From positions 40,323 to 60,035 of the forward strand of contig DXXH01000003.1 in the NCBI GenBank assembly GCA_019416395.1: a DNA stretch of 19,713 bases, read 5' to 3'. Below are positions 8,101-14,515 of the stretch, piece by piece. The DNA is from Clostridiales bacterium (GTDB taxonomy: Bacteria; Bacillota; Clostridia; Oscillospirales; Acutalibacteraceae). Each line of letters starts with the position of its first letter. The first letter of the stretch is position 1. Both the position numbers and the translations under genes were made by a program. Under the pieces are notes generated by a model that saw nothing but the letters and a program-made list of their open reading frames with translations, had not been told where the DNA came from and ran no database searches.

Positions 8101-9527
8101 ACTTCTCCAGCGAGTATCAGAGCAGCGCTCACCGGTACACGGAAGTGCTGTTTGGCCGGGAGAACGTGTTCAAAGCAGGTACCATTGGTACGGTGGCGGA
8201 TAAGACTGCGGTAGGCTATGTGCGCAAGTATGCAGAGACAAAAGGGATTACCCTGCACAAGGCGGAAGAAAAGCGGCTGGCCAGCGGGTGTACGGGCATT
8301 AAGCGTACCACAGGCCAGCACCCGGGCGGCATGATCGTTATCCCCCGGGGCATGGAAGTATACGATTTTTGTCCGGTACAGCACCCTGCCAACGACCAGA
8401 AATCAGACAATATTACCACCCACTTCGATTTCCATTCCATTCATGACAACGTGTGTAAGCTGGACGAGCTGGGACACATCGTGCCCACCACTTACCGCTA
8501 TGTAGAGGACTATACCGGGATCCCCGTGATGAAAGTATCCATGAGCGACCCGGAAGTCATGTCCTTGTTTGAGTCTCCCGCCGCCCTTGGGGTGACCGCA
8601 GAGGATTTGGGTGGGATCAAGACCGGCACGTTGACCTTGCCAGAGTTGGGCACCAACTTTGTGCGGGGTATGCTGGAAGAGTCCCACCCCAAAAAGTTTT
8701 CGGACTTGCTCCAGGTTTCCGGTTTGTCCCACGGTACAGACGTGTGGCTGGGCAACGCCCAAGAGTTGATTCAGCAGGGGACCTGCACCATTTCCGACGT
8801 GATTGGTACTCGTGACAGCATCATGACCTATCTGATGAATAAGGGGCTGGAGCCCAAAATGGCCTTTAAGATCATGGAGATCGTGCGAAAGGGCAAAGCC
8901 ACCAAGCTTTTGACCCAGGAACATATCCAGGCCATGAAAGAGCACAATGTGCCCCAGTGGTATATCGATTCCTGCTTCAAGATCAAATACATGTTCCCCA
9001 AGGCCCACGCCGCTGCCTACATGATCGCTGCTTTGCGGCTGGGGTGGTATAAGGTCCACCGGCCTCTGGAATATTACGCCGCCTACTTTACGGTGCGCAG
9101 CGACGATTTTGACGGGGTTACCGCAGTGAAAGGCCGGGAATCGGTGTTCCGGAAAATGAAGGATTTGGATATTAAGATCAAGAACCGGGAAGCTTCCCAG
9201 AAAGAGGAAGGAGAGTTTGAATCCTTGCAGGTGGTCAACGAAATGCTGGCCCGTGGGATTGGTCTGCGCCCGGTGGATTTGTACCGCTCGGAAGCGAAAA
9301 AGTTCGTGGTAGAGGACGGGGAAATCCGGTTGCCCTTCTCGTCGCTGGCTGGTGTGGGCGAAGCCGCCGCTTTCAGCTTGCGGGAAGCTCGGGAAACCGG
9401 GGGAGAATATATCTCCATCGACGATTTGCAGGCTCGTTCCAAAGTGTCTTCCGCCGTGATCGATACCTTGCGGGAAGCGGGAGCGTTGACCGGATTGCCG
9501 GAAAGCAGTCAAACGACTTTGTTTTAA
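5181..9527 (+). CDS. polC: DNA polymerase III alpha subunit, Gram-positive PolC type
   Basis: Replicative DNA polymerase with built-in 3'-5' proofreading exonuclease; catalytic core of the replisome in Bacillota. The domains of the 1448-residue protein run in PolC order. An N-terminal domain comes first, then an OB fold near residues 230-330. A PHP domain starts near 338 (HLHT at 342-345) and is interrupted by the DnaQ-like exonuclease (DLETTG at 433-438, VAHNASFDAGF, HHRAEDDA). The polymerase core has GSRGSVGSSLVASM, a zinc site CPNC (916-919) with CPEC (941-944), and the catalytic aspartates D970 and D972 in PDIDLNF. The fingers region holds TTGQHPGGM. The start is TTG 5181 with GGTAAGGGG about 11 bases upstream; ATG 5214 is possible but its SD lies too close. 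The gene is intact, and the his promoter begins four bases after its stop. Confidence 0.98.
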   Translation: MNILGHFFQKEMNGESFSQNLRDGEIIQITVNRSDRSVQMVVRFPQLVEYGELKKLEHLLEGPAFGLSAVRLQPHFPKELFSGACVSSLVAALKERDATLNGTFNQAEAVYQDGKLSIRLAHGGYDLLAARNTDVKLKTLIKDWFDLTCSVEFVGRLSVKAGEGVLVEKARTEQVKREREAAVREMEEYEESLKEQASKRQVNIRDEEHLLPTIIPQSAKPVVGPLPRGKVTPLREATVDLGNIVVWGEIFSLESKETRDKSRKIYSIDITDYTGSITMKVIQDAQDCQGLDKLKAGMSVLVKGAVTYDTYDRENVMRPRSIATVEQVQVVDDALEKRVELHLHTNMSDMDGMSSATDLIKQAHKWGQKAVAITDHGVAQAFPEAMNAVEDIRKSGSDFKVLYGTEAYFVNDLVPAVTGESQQPLTGDFICFDLETTGLSAQNDRITEIGAVRIHNGEITDKFDIFVDPERPIPEKITQLTSITNEMVQGAPKEGEALEQFFQFCGEDAVLVAHNASFDAGFVRAALKRQGKDFPNTYIDTVTMAHSLLPDLKKATLDSVANYLKLKPFHHHRAEDDAAVLGEIFLNFLERLQSGQGVQRVDEINGALAGGDPKKLRAYHMILLVKNNTGLKNLYRLISAGHLDYFYRTPRTPKSLLNKYREGLLVGSACEAGELFRAMVKGEPFENLCKIASYYDYLEIQPLGNNMFMVRNGETDLEGLREYNRTIVKIGEKLNKPVVATCDVHFKDPKDADYRRVIMGSRGFDDADQQAPLYMRTTPEMLKEFEYLGKDKAFEVVVTNPNKIADMIDCIRPVPMGNFPPFIEGAEEQLVSITWERAKQKYGDPLPQIVKDRLDKELNSIVKHGFSVLYMTAQKLVADSEAHGYLVGSRGSVGSSLVASMSGISEVNPLAPHYVCPNCKHSEFFTDGSIDSGFDLPPKDCPECGTAMDRDGHTIPFETFLGFDGDKVPDIDLNFSSEYQSSAHRYTEVLFGRENVFKAGTIGTVADKTAVGYVRKYAETKGITLHKAEEKRLASGCTGIKRTTGQHPGGMIVIPRGMEVYDFCPVQHPANDQKSDNITTHFDFHSIHDNVCKLDELGHIVPTTYRYVEDYTGIPVMKVSMSDPEVMSLFESPAALGVTAEDLGGIKTGTLTLPELGTNFVRGMLEESHPKKFSDLLQVSGLSHGTDVWLGNAQELIQQGTCTISDVIGTRDSIMTYLMNKGLEPKMAFKIMEIVRKGKATKLLTQEHIQAMKEHNVPQWYIDSCFKIKYMFPKAHAAAYMIAALRLGWYKVHRPLEYYAAYFTVRSDDFDGVTAVKGRESVFRKMKDLDIKIKNREASQKEEGEFESLQVVNEMLARGIGLRPVDLYRSEAKKFVVEDGEIRLPFSSLAGVGEAAAFSLREARETGGEYISIDDLQARSKVSSAVIDTLREAGALTGLPESSQTTLF

Positions 9528-9530
9528 AGC

Positions 9531-9559
9531 TTGACAAAAACGATTTCTTACATTATCAT
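9531..9559 (+). promoter_or_regulatory. Sigma-A-type promoter of the his operon
   Basis: A perfect -35 box TTGACA (9531-9536) is followed by a 17-base spacer and a -10 box TATCAT (9554-9559, five of six consensus bases). Transcription should start near 9566, about 63 bases before the hisZ ATG. It starts four bases after the polC stop and is the clearest promoter in the window. Confidence 0.85.
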
Positions 9560-9581
9560 AGTAGCACGCTAAAGTAAGAAA
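9544..9581. promoter_or_regulatory. Nested dyads over the his promoter (candidate operator)
   Basis: TTTCTTAC (9544-9551) and GTAAGAAA (9574-9581) form a perfect 8-bp inverted repeat whose arm centres lie 30 bp apart, about three helical turns. Between them, TAGC-AC-GCTA (9562-9571) is a second small dyad on the predicted transcription start. The location, covering the -10 box and start point, suits a repressor. No regulator can be named from the sequence alone; a HisR/YerC-type TrpR-family repressor would be one candidate to test. Confidence 0.5.
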
Positions 9582-9584
9582 GGA

Positions 9585-9628
9585 GGCAGCCTGCCCCAGT
9601 GGAACACAGGGGTAGGCTAACCGCTGCC
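9585..9628 (+). promoter_or_regulatory. Leader hairpin between SD and hisZ start
   Basis: A strong AGGAGG (9581-9586) sits 42 bases before the likely hisZ ATG (9629). Between them GCCTGCCCC (9589-9597) pairs with GGGGTAGGC (9609-9617) over nine pairs including one G-U. GGCA (9585-9588) can pair with TGCC (9625-9628), closing the structure right at the ATG. Folding would loop out the intervening bases and bring the SD next to the start codon. It is too short to be a T-box leader. Confidence 0.5.
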
Positions 9629-10834
9629 ATGAAAACCTACAGCAAGATTACTCCGGAAGGGACTCGGGATTTGCTTTTTGAGGAATGCCGGGCGCGCCGG
9701 GAAGTGCAAGCCCGGCTGTCCCGTGTGTTTACCCTTCGGGGCTACCGGGAAGTGATTACCCCGGGGCTGGAATATTTTGATGTGTTCAATCTGCCTGGAA
9801 CAGCTATTCCACAGCAGGAGATGTATAAATGTACGGATAACCACGGCAGGCTGCTTGTATTCCGGCCGGACTCTACGTTGCCCATTGCCCGAATGGCAGC
9901 GTCCCGTCTCCAAGGGCAGAAAAAGCCGCTGCGTTTTTTCTACAACCAGACCATTTACCGCAATCGCCCGGATTTATCCGGCCGGAGCGATGAGTCCGCC
10001 CAGATGGGTATTGAACTGATGGGGGCATCTGGATTGCGGGCGGACTTGGAAGTGATCGCCGGAGCAGTGGCTGCCCTTTCCGCCTGTGTGCCAGATTTTC
10101 GTGTGGAGATTGGCCACGCCCGCTTTTTCCAAGCGTTAGCGGACCAGCTTCCCATTTCCTACGAGAAGAAAGAGGCTCTGCGGGATACCATTGAGTCGAA
10201 AAATTACGCCGCATTAAGCGAACTGTTGGATCCCTTGGGAGATTTGCCCGCGGCCTTGGCTATGGCTCAGCTTCCCCGGCTGTTTGGCGGGGAAGAAGCC
10301 CTGAGCGAAGCAGGCCGCTGGTTCCAAGACGGGGAAACCCGGGATACCTTGGAATACTTAAAGCAGTTGTACCAGGCGTTAGGCGAGCTGGGGCTGGGCG
10401 ACCGGCTCATGGTGGACTTGGGACTGGTACAACGGAACGATTACTATACCGGAGTGGTGTTCAGCGCCTATGTCCATCAGCGGGGAGACGCTGTGCTTCT
10501 AGGCGGCCGCTATGACAGTCTGTGCGAGAAATTTGGCGATCCTATGCCGGCTGTGGGTTTTTCCTTGGACTTGGACGCTGTGGCAGAGCTCCAGCCCGCC
10601 GTGTTGGAAGGAGAGCAACCCCCGCAGGCATTGGTGTATGGAGAGCCTGGGTATGAAATCCAGGGACAGAAGCTGATAAACACTTTGACAGGGCAGGGCG
10701 TTCTGTGTGAAAGCTCTGTATTCGAGACAGAGGAAGACACGCTTTCCTACGCGGAAAAACGGGGGATCCCCAAGGTGTATTGCGTAGGGGAGAAGACCCG
10801 TGAAATTGTCCTTTCGGAAAGGGGGGAGCAGTGA
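9629..10834 (+). CDS. hisZ: ATP phosphoribosyltransferase regulatory subunit HisZ
   Basis: Paralogue of histidyl-tRNA synthetase that no longer charges tRNA but forms a complex with short HisG and is needed for its activity and histidine feedback control. The 401-residue protein begins with ITPEGTRDLLFEE and shows the HisRS-like class II fold: RPDSTLPIARM, RFFYNQTIYRN, and NDYYTG at 270-275. In the motif 3 region GFSLDLDAV lacks the usual Arg, and the C-terminal part is short, both arguing for HisZ rather than HisS. I chose ATG 9629 because homologues start with this sequence. A GTG at 9599, 12 bases after a strong AGGAGG, would add ten residues and cannot be excluded. It is first in the his operon, behind its own promoter, and its stop overlaps the hisG start by one base. 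Confidence 0.94.
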   Translation: MKTYSKITPEGTRDLLFEECRARREVQARLSRVFTLRGYREVITPGLEYFDVFNLPGTAIPQQEMYKCTDNHGRLLVFRPDSTLPIARMAASRLQGQKKPLRFFYNQTIYRNRPDLSGRSDESAQMGIELMGASGLRADLEVIAGAVAALSACVPDFRVEIGHARFFQALADQLPISYEKKEALRDTIESKNYAALSELLDPLGDLPAALAMAQLPRLFGGEEALSEAGRWFQDGETRDTLEYLKQLYQALGELGLGDRLMVDLGLVQRNDYYTGVVFSAYVHQRGDAVLLGGRYDSLCEKFGDPMPAVGFSLDLDAVAELQPAVLEGEQPPQALVYGEPGYEIQGQKLINTLTGQGVLCESSVFETEEDTLSYAEKRGIPKVYCVGEKTREIVLSERGEQ

Positions 10835-11481
10835 TGAAGCCTTTGCGGATTGCCCTGACAAAGGGCCGGTTGGAAAAATCCACTGTGGAGCTTTTCGAGC
10901 GGGCAGGTATGGATTGTTCCAGCCTGCGGGAAAAAGGCCGGAAACTGATCCTTCCCGTAGGGGACGGTTCTTTGCAGGCAGTGCTTGCCAAAGCCGCCGA
11001 CGTGATCACCTATGTGGAGCACGGCGTTTGCGACATGGGCGTGGTGGGCAAGGATACCATCATGGAAAATGGAAGCCACTTTTTCGAGATTTTGGATTTG
11101 GGCTTTGGCCGGTGCGGATTTGCCCTGGCTGCCCCGAAAGGGTCGGATTTTTACAGTGGCTACCGGGCAAAAACCATTGCTACCAAATACCCCAATGTGG
11201 CCCGGCGCTTTTTTGAGAGCAAGGCTATGGACGTGCGGATCATCAAGATCGAAGGCTCGGTTGAGCTGGCACCTTTGCTGGGGCTGGCCGACGGAATTGT
11301 GGATATTGTGGAGACCGGGGCCACCCTGCGGGAAAATGGCCTGGAAGTGGTGGAGCCGATTGTGCAGGTGTCTGCCCGTCTGATTGTGAACGCAGCCAGC
11401 TTAAAGCTGCGTAAAGGGGAGATTGAGGGCTTAGCGGCCCTTCTGGAACAGCAAATCACCAAGGGGGAGCAAGGAAAATGA
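10834..11481 (+). CDS. hisG: ATP phosphoribosyltransferase catalytic subunit, short form
   Basis: Catalyses the first, committed step of histidine synthesis: ATP plus PRPP gives phosphoribosyl-ATP. The 215-residue length is that of the short HisG class, which lacks the C-terminal regulatory domain and works only with HisZ, encoded just upstream. Visible family features are the start LRIALTKGRL, the bilobed periplasmic-binding-like fold, and the PRPP-binding loop region DIVETGATLRENGL near residues 150-170. The ATG at 10834 shares one base with the hisZ stop (TGATG) and is preceded by GGGGGGAG; a GTG at 10831 would add a single Met. The last four bases overlap the hisD start (ATGA). These overlaps suggest translational coupling of HisZ, HisG and HisD. 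Confidence 0.97.
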   Translation: MKPLRIALTKGRLEKSTVELFERAGMDCSSLREKGRKLILPVGDGSLQAVLAKAADVITYVEHGVCDMGVVGKDTIMENGSHFFEILDLGFGRCGFALAAPKGSDFYSGYRAKTIATKYPNVARRFFESKAMDVRIIKIEGSVELAPLLGLADGIVDIVETGATLRENGLEVVEPIVQVSARLIVNAASLKLRKGEIEGLAALLEQQITKGEQGK

Positions 11482-12767
11482 TCAAAGTGGTACAGGGGGA
11501 CCGGCAGACCTGCCAGTCTTTTGTTGAGGACCTAAAAAGCCGTGTGGGACAGACTTCCCCGGAGATCGAGGCGTCTGTCCGTGAGATTATTCAAACCGTA
11601 GCTTCTGGCGGCGATGAAGCCGTGAAGGAGTATTCCAAAAAGTTTGACGGTTGGACGCCGGAGAAGCTGGAACTCTCCCGGGAAGAGTTGGAGAAAGCCG
11701 TGGAAGAGTGCGATCCGGAATTTATTGGGGCCTTAAAGCGGGCAGCGGCCAATATCCGGGCGTTCCATCAGCGGCAAAAGCAGCAGAGCCGCATTGACCC
11801 CATGCCCAATGGCATCATAACGGGCCAGCGTGTCCGTGGCTTGCACCGTGTGGGCGTGTATGTTCCCGGGGGTACTGCTGGGTATCCTTCTTCTGTGCTG
11901 ATGAACGTCATTCCTGCCCAGGTGGCGGAAGTTGGGGAAATCGTCATGGCCACTCCGCCTGGACGCACTGGCCGTCCAGACCCCAACATTCTGGCAGCTG
12001 CCTTGGTGGCGGGAGTAGACCGGGTATTCCTGATGGGCGGTGCTCAGGCAGTAGCCGCCTTGGCTTTGGGAACGGAAAGCGTTCCCAAGGTGGACAAGAT
12101 CGTTGGGCCAGGGAACATTTTTGTGGCCACCGCAAAAAAACAGCTTTACGGCACCGTGGATATCGACATGATCGCTGGTCCCAGTGAAATCCTGGTCGTA
12201 GCCGATGAAACGGCCAATCCCCGGTATCTGGCCGCGGACTTGATGAGCCAGGCGGAGCATGACCGTATGGCGTCGGCGATCCTGATTACCCCCAGCGAGG
12301 AGATTGCCCAGCGTACAGTGGAAGAACTGTACAAGCAGATGGAAACCCTTTCCCGGAAAGACATTATCCGGGAATCTCTGGACCGGTTTGGGGGCGTGAT
12401 CGTCTGCGAGAATATGGACGAAGCGGTGGATTTTGCCAATGAACTGGCGCCGGAGCATCTGGAAATCTGCTGCCAGAACCCCTTCGATTATTTGGGCAGG
12501 CTGGACAACGCAGGTTCTGTGTTTTTAGGGAACTATTCTCCCGAACCGCTGGGAGATTATTACGCGGGGGCAAACCACGTGCTGCCCACCGGCGGAACCG
12601 CCCGGTTTTTCTCCCCCTTGTCTGTAGACGATTTCATCAAGAAATCCAGTTTTATTTATTATCCGAAAGAAGAGCTCCAGAGGGCGGCGGGGGATATTAT
12701 CCGCCTGGCGGAGACAGAAGAGCTTACCGCTCACGCCAATTCTATCCGTGTGCGGGTAGAAGAGTAA
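11478..12767 (+). CDS. hisD: Histidinol dehydrogenase
   Basis: Zinc enzyme that carries out the last two steps, oxidising L-histidinol by way of the aldehyde to L-histidine with two NAD. The 429-residue product has the full active site: zinc ligands Q258 and H261 (SQAEHD), D360 (LGDYYAG) and H419 (AHANS), and the catalytic pair E326-H327 in APEHLE. These positions agree almost exactly with those of the E. coli enzyme. The signature block VDKIVGPGNIFVATAKK is present near residues 197-213. The start ATG overlaps the hisG stop by four bases and hisC follows after 12 bases, so it is part of one transcript. It looks fully functional. Confidence 0.98.
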   Translation: MIKVVQGDRQTCQSFVEDLKSRVGQTSPEIEASVREIIQTVASGGDEAVKEYSKKFDGWTPEKLELSREELEKAVEECDPEFIGALKRAAANIRAFHQRQKQQSRIDPMPNGIITGQRVRGLHRVGVYVPGGTAGYPSSVLMNVIPAQVAEVGEIVMATPPGRTGRPDPNILAAALVAGVDRVFLMGGAQAVAALALGTESVPKVDKIVGPGNIFVATAKKQLYGTVDIDMIAGPSEILVVADETANPRYLAADLMSQAEHDRMASAILITPSEEIAQRTVEELYKQMETLSRKDIIRESLDRFGGVIVCENMDEAVDFANELAPEHLEICCQNPFDYLGRLDNAGSVFLGNYSPEPLGDYYAGANHVLPTGGTARFFSPLSVDDFIKKSSFIYYPKEELQRAAGDIIRLAETEELTAHANSIRVRVEE

Positions 12768-12779
12768 AAGGAGCAAGCC

Positions 12780-13850
12780 ATGTACCGCTTAAACGAGAAG
12801 ATAAAAGATTTAAAGCCCTACGATCCGGTGGAAGGGGGCTATCGGATTCACCTGGACGCCAACGAGTCCTTTTTGCCTCTGCCACCTTCTATATTGGAAG
12901 AATTGGAGAAAGAAATTTCCCAGGTGCGGTTTAACCGTTATCCGGACCCGGCGGCCAAACGTCTTTGTGAGGCGTTTGCCTCGTATTATGGAGTGCCGGT
13001 GGAAAACGTGGTGGCTGGAAACGGTTCCGACGAATTGATCACTGTGCTGTTTACCGGATTTCTCCAGAGAGGCGAGGCTTTTGCTACGGTAGAGCCGGAT
13101 TTCTCCATGTATGCTTTTAACGGATATTTGCATGAAGCCCGCCATGTGGCGGTACCCAAACGGCCGGATTACACGTTGGATATTGACAAGCTCATTGAAA
13201 CCTGCCAAAATGAACAGGTAAAGCTTTTGGTTTTCAGCAATCCAGGAAACCCCACGTCGATCGTCTGTCCCAAAGAGGAAATCCGCCGCTTGGTAAAAGG
13301 TGTGGACGCTTTGGTGGTGTTGGACGAGGCTTACATGGATTTCTCCGATCAGAGCTTGCTTCCTGAGTTCCAGGAATACGATAACCTGCTGATTCTCCGC
13401 ACCTGCTCCAAAGCCTTTGGCATGGCGGGATTGCGCCTGGGGTTCGCTGTGGGGCAAAAGCCTTTGGTGGATGCCGTGAAAGCGGTGAAATCCCCATACA
13501 ATGTGAATACCTTGTCTCAAACACTGGGAGCGTTGGTTCTCCGTCACCCTCAGGCATTGCGCGAGGCTACGGACCGCATTCTCCAATCCCGGCGGGAACT
13601 TGTCTCCGGCTTGGAAAAGCTGGGACGGGAATTTCCTGGCAGATTCCAACTGCTGCCCAGCGACGCCAACTTTGCCACTATGAAGCTGGATGACGGGGAG
13701 CGCTTGTTCCAGCACATGGGAGATCAGGGCATCGCCATTCGTTATACAGGGGGATTGGTGCGCATCACCTGTGGCACTGCGGAAGAAAACCGGGAAGTGC
13801 TGAAAGAATTGTCCGATTATTTTACCGCTGTGCCAACGGCGAAGGAGTGA
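12780..13850 (+). CDS. hisC: Histidinol-phosphate aminotransferase
   Basis: PLP-dependent class I/II aminotransferase that converts imidazole-acetol phosphate and glutamate to L-histidinol phosphate. The 356-residue protein has the Schiff-base lysine K211 in TCSKAFGMAGLRLGF, the pyridoxal contacts D182 and Y185 in DEAYMDF, and the FSNPGNPTS loop. The N-terminal segment IHLDANESF is typical of HisC. AAAGGAGC stands seven bases before the ATG. The operon position between hisD and hisB supports the histidine role, although HisC-like enzymes sometimes also act on aromatic amino acids. Four bases separate it from hisB. Confidence 0.96.
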   Translation: MYRLNEKIKDLKPYDPVEGGYRIHLDANESFLPLPPSILEELEKEISQVRFNRYPDPAAKRLCEAFASYYGVPVENVVAGNGSDELITVLFTGFLQRGEAFATVEPDFSMYAFNGYLHEARHVAVPKRPDYTLDIDKLIETCQNEQVKLLVFSNPGNPTSIVCPKEEIRRLVKGVDALVVLDEAYMDFSDQSLLPEFQEYDNLLILRTCSKAFGMAGLRLGFAVGQKPLVDAVKAVKSPYNVNTLSQTLGALVLRHPQALREATDRILQSRRELVSGLEKLGREFPGRFQLLPSDANFATMKLDDGERLFQHMGDQGIAIRYTGGLVRITCGTAEENREVLKELSDYFTAVPTAKE

Positions 13851-13854
13851 TACT

Positions 13855-14439
13855 ATGGAGCGTTACGCTTCGATGCACCGGAAAACCAATGAGACAGAAG
13901 TTTCCATAGAGCTTTGCTTGGACGGCGGGGAAAAGAGTATCTCCACCGGCGTAGGCTTTTTTGACCATATGCTCAGTGCTTTCGCAGTTCACGGCGGGTT
14001 TGGCCTGAAGGTGAAAACCGTGGGGGACTGGGAAGTGGACTGTCATCATACAGTAGAGGATACAGGAATTGTGCTGGGCAAAGCCTTTGCGGATGCCCTG
14101 CCTACCAAGCGGGGCATCCGGCGGTTTGGCCATGCTTTTATCCCCATGGACGAAGCGTTGGCCTTTGCCGCAGCGGATATTAGCGGACGTCCGTTCTTGG
14201 TGTTCCAAGGGGAATTTCCCCAAGAGCGGGTAGGAGATTTCGATTCCTGCATGACCGAGGAATTTTTCCGGGCATTTGCCATGAACGCAGGGGTCACTCT
14301 GCACTTGAAGTGCGAATACGGGAAAAATTCCCATCATATGATTGAGGCGTTGTTCAAAGCGGCGGCTCATGCGCTGCACGACGCGGTATCCCAGGAAGAG
14401 GACAGCAGTGTGATCCTGTCTTCCAAAGGGGTGCTGTAA
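13855..14439 (+). CDS. hisB: Imidazoleglycerol-phosphate dehydratase (monofunctional)
   Basis: Manganese enzyme that dehydrates imidazole glycerol phosphate to imidazole acetol phosphate. The 194-residue protein is the monofunctional dehydratase length, without the N-terminal histidinol-phosphatase domain found fused in enterobacteria. The metal-binding His/Glu motifs appear as FFDHML, CHHTVEDTGI and SHHMIEAL. GGAG lies close to the ATG, partly formed by the hisC tail. No hisH follows; instead a 76-base spacer leads to hisA. Since no histidinol phosphatase is encoded in the window, that step must be supplied elsewhere. Confidence 0.98.
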   Translation: MERYASMHRKTNETEVSIELCLDGGEKSISTGVGFFDHMLSAFAVHGGFGLKVKTVGDWEVDCHHTVEDTGIVLGKAFADALPTKRGIRRFGHAFIPMDEALAFAAADISGRPFLVFQGEFPQERVGDFDSCMTEEFFRAFAMNAGVTLHLKCEYGKNSHHMIEALFKAAAHALHDAVSQEEDSSVILSSKGVL

Positions 14440-14453
14440 GAAATGGGGACGTT

Positions 14454-14484
14454 GGTTTCCCATGGGGAAACCTGCTTGAGGTTT
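14454..14484 (+). repeat. Two mutually exclusive hairpins in the hisB-hisA spacer
   Basis: GGTTTCCC (14454-14461) pairs perfectly with GGGAAACC (14465-14472) around a three-base loop. Alternatively AAACCT (14468-14473) pairs with AGGTTT (14479-14484) around a five-base loop. The two share bases 14468-14472, so only one can form. No T-run typical of a terminator follows. The spacer stands where hisH would be expected. Confidence 0.5.
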
Positions 14485-14515
14485 TACGTGTTTGAGAAAG
14501 GGGAAGGAGTTTGTA

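Noticed and set aside
8403..9512. Long minus-strand open frame opposite the polC 3' part
   Set aside because: Same reasons: antisense to the conserved polymerase core, low-complexity shadow composition and no family resemblance.
9560..9628. T-box riboswitch in the his leader
   Set aside because: The leader is only about 63 bases and lacks a T-box sequence, specifier loop and terminator, so it cannot be a T-box.
9629..10834. First his gene as a second histidyl-tRNA synthetase
   Set aside because: It lacks the motif 3 arginine, has a shortened C-terminus and is followed by short-form HisG, so HisZ is the better call.
14440..14515. Remnant of hisH in the hisB-hisA spacer
   Set aside because: Translation of the spacer in the plus-strand frames I read shows nothing like the HisH N-terminus or the amidotransferase Cys motif.
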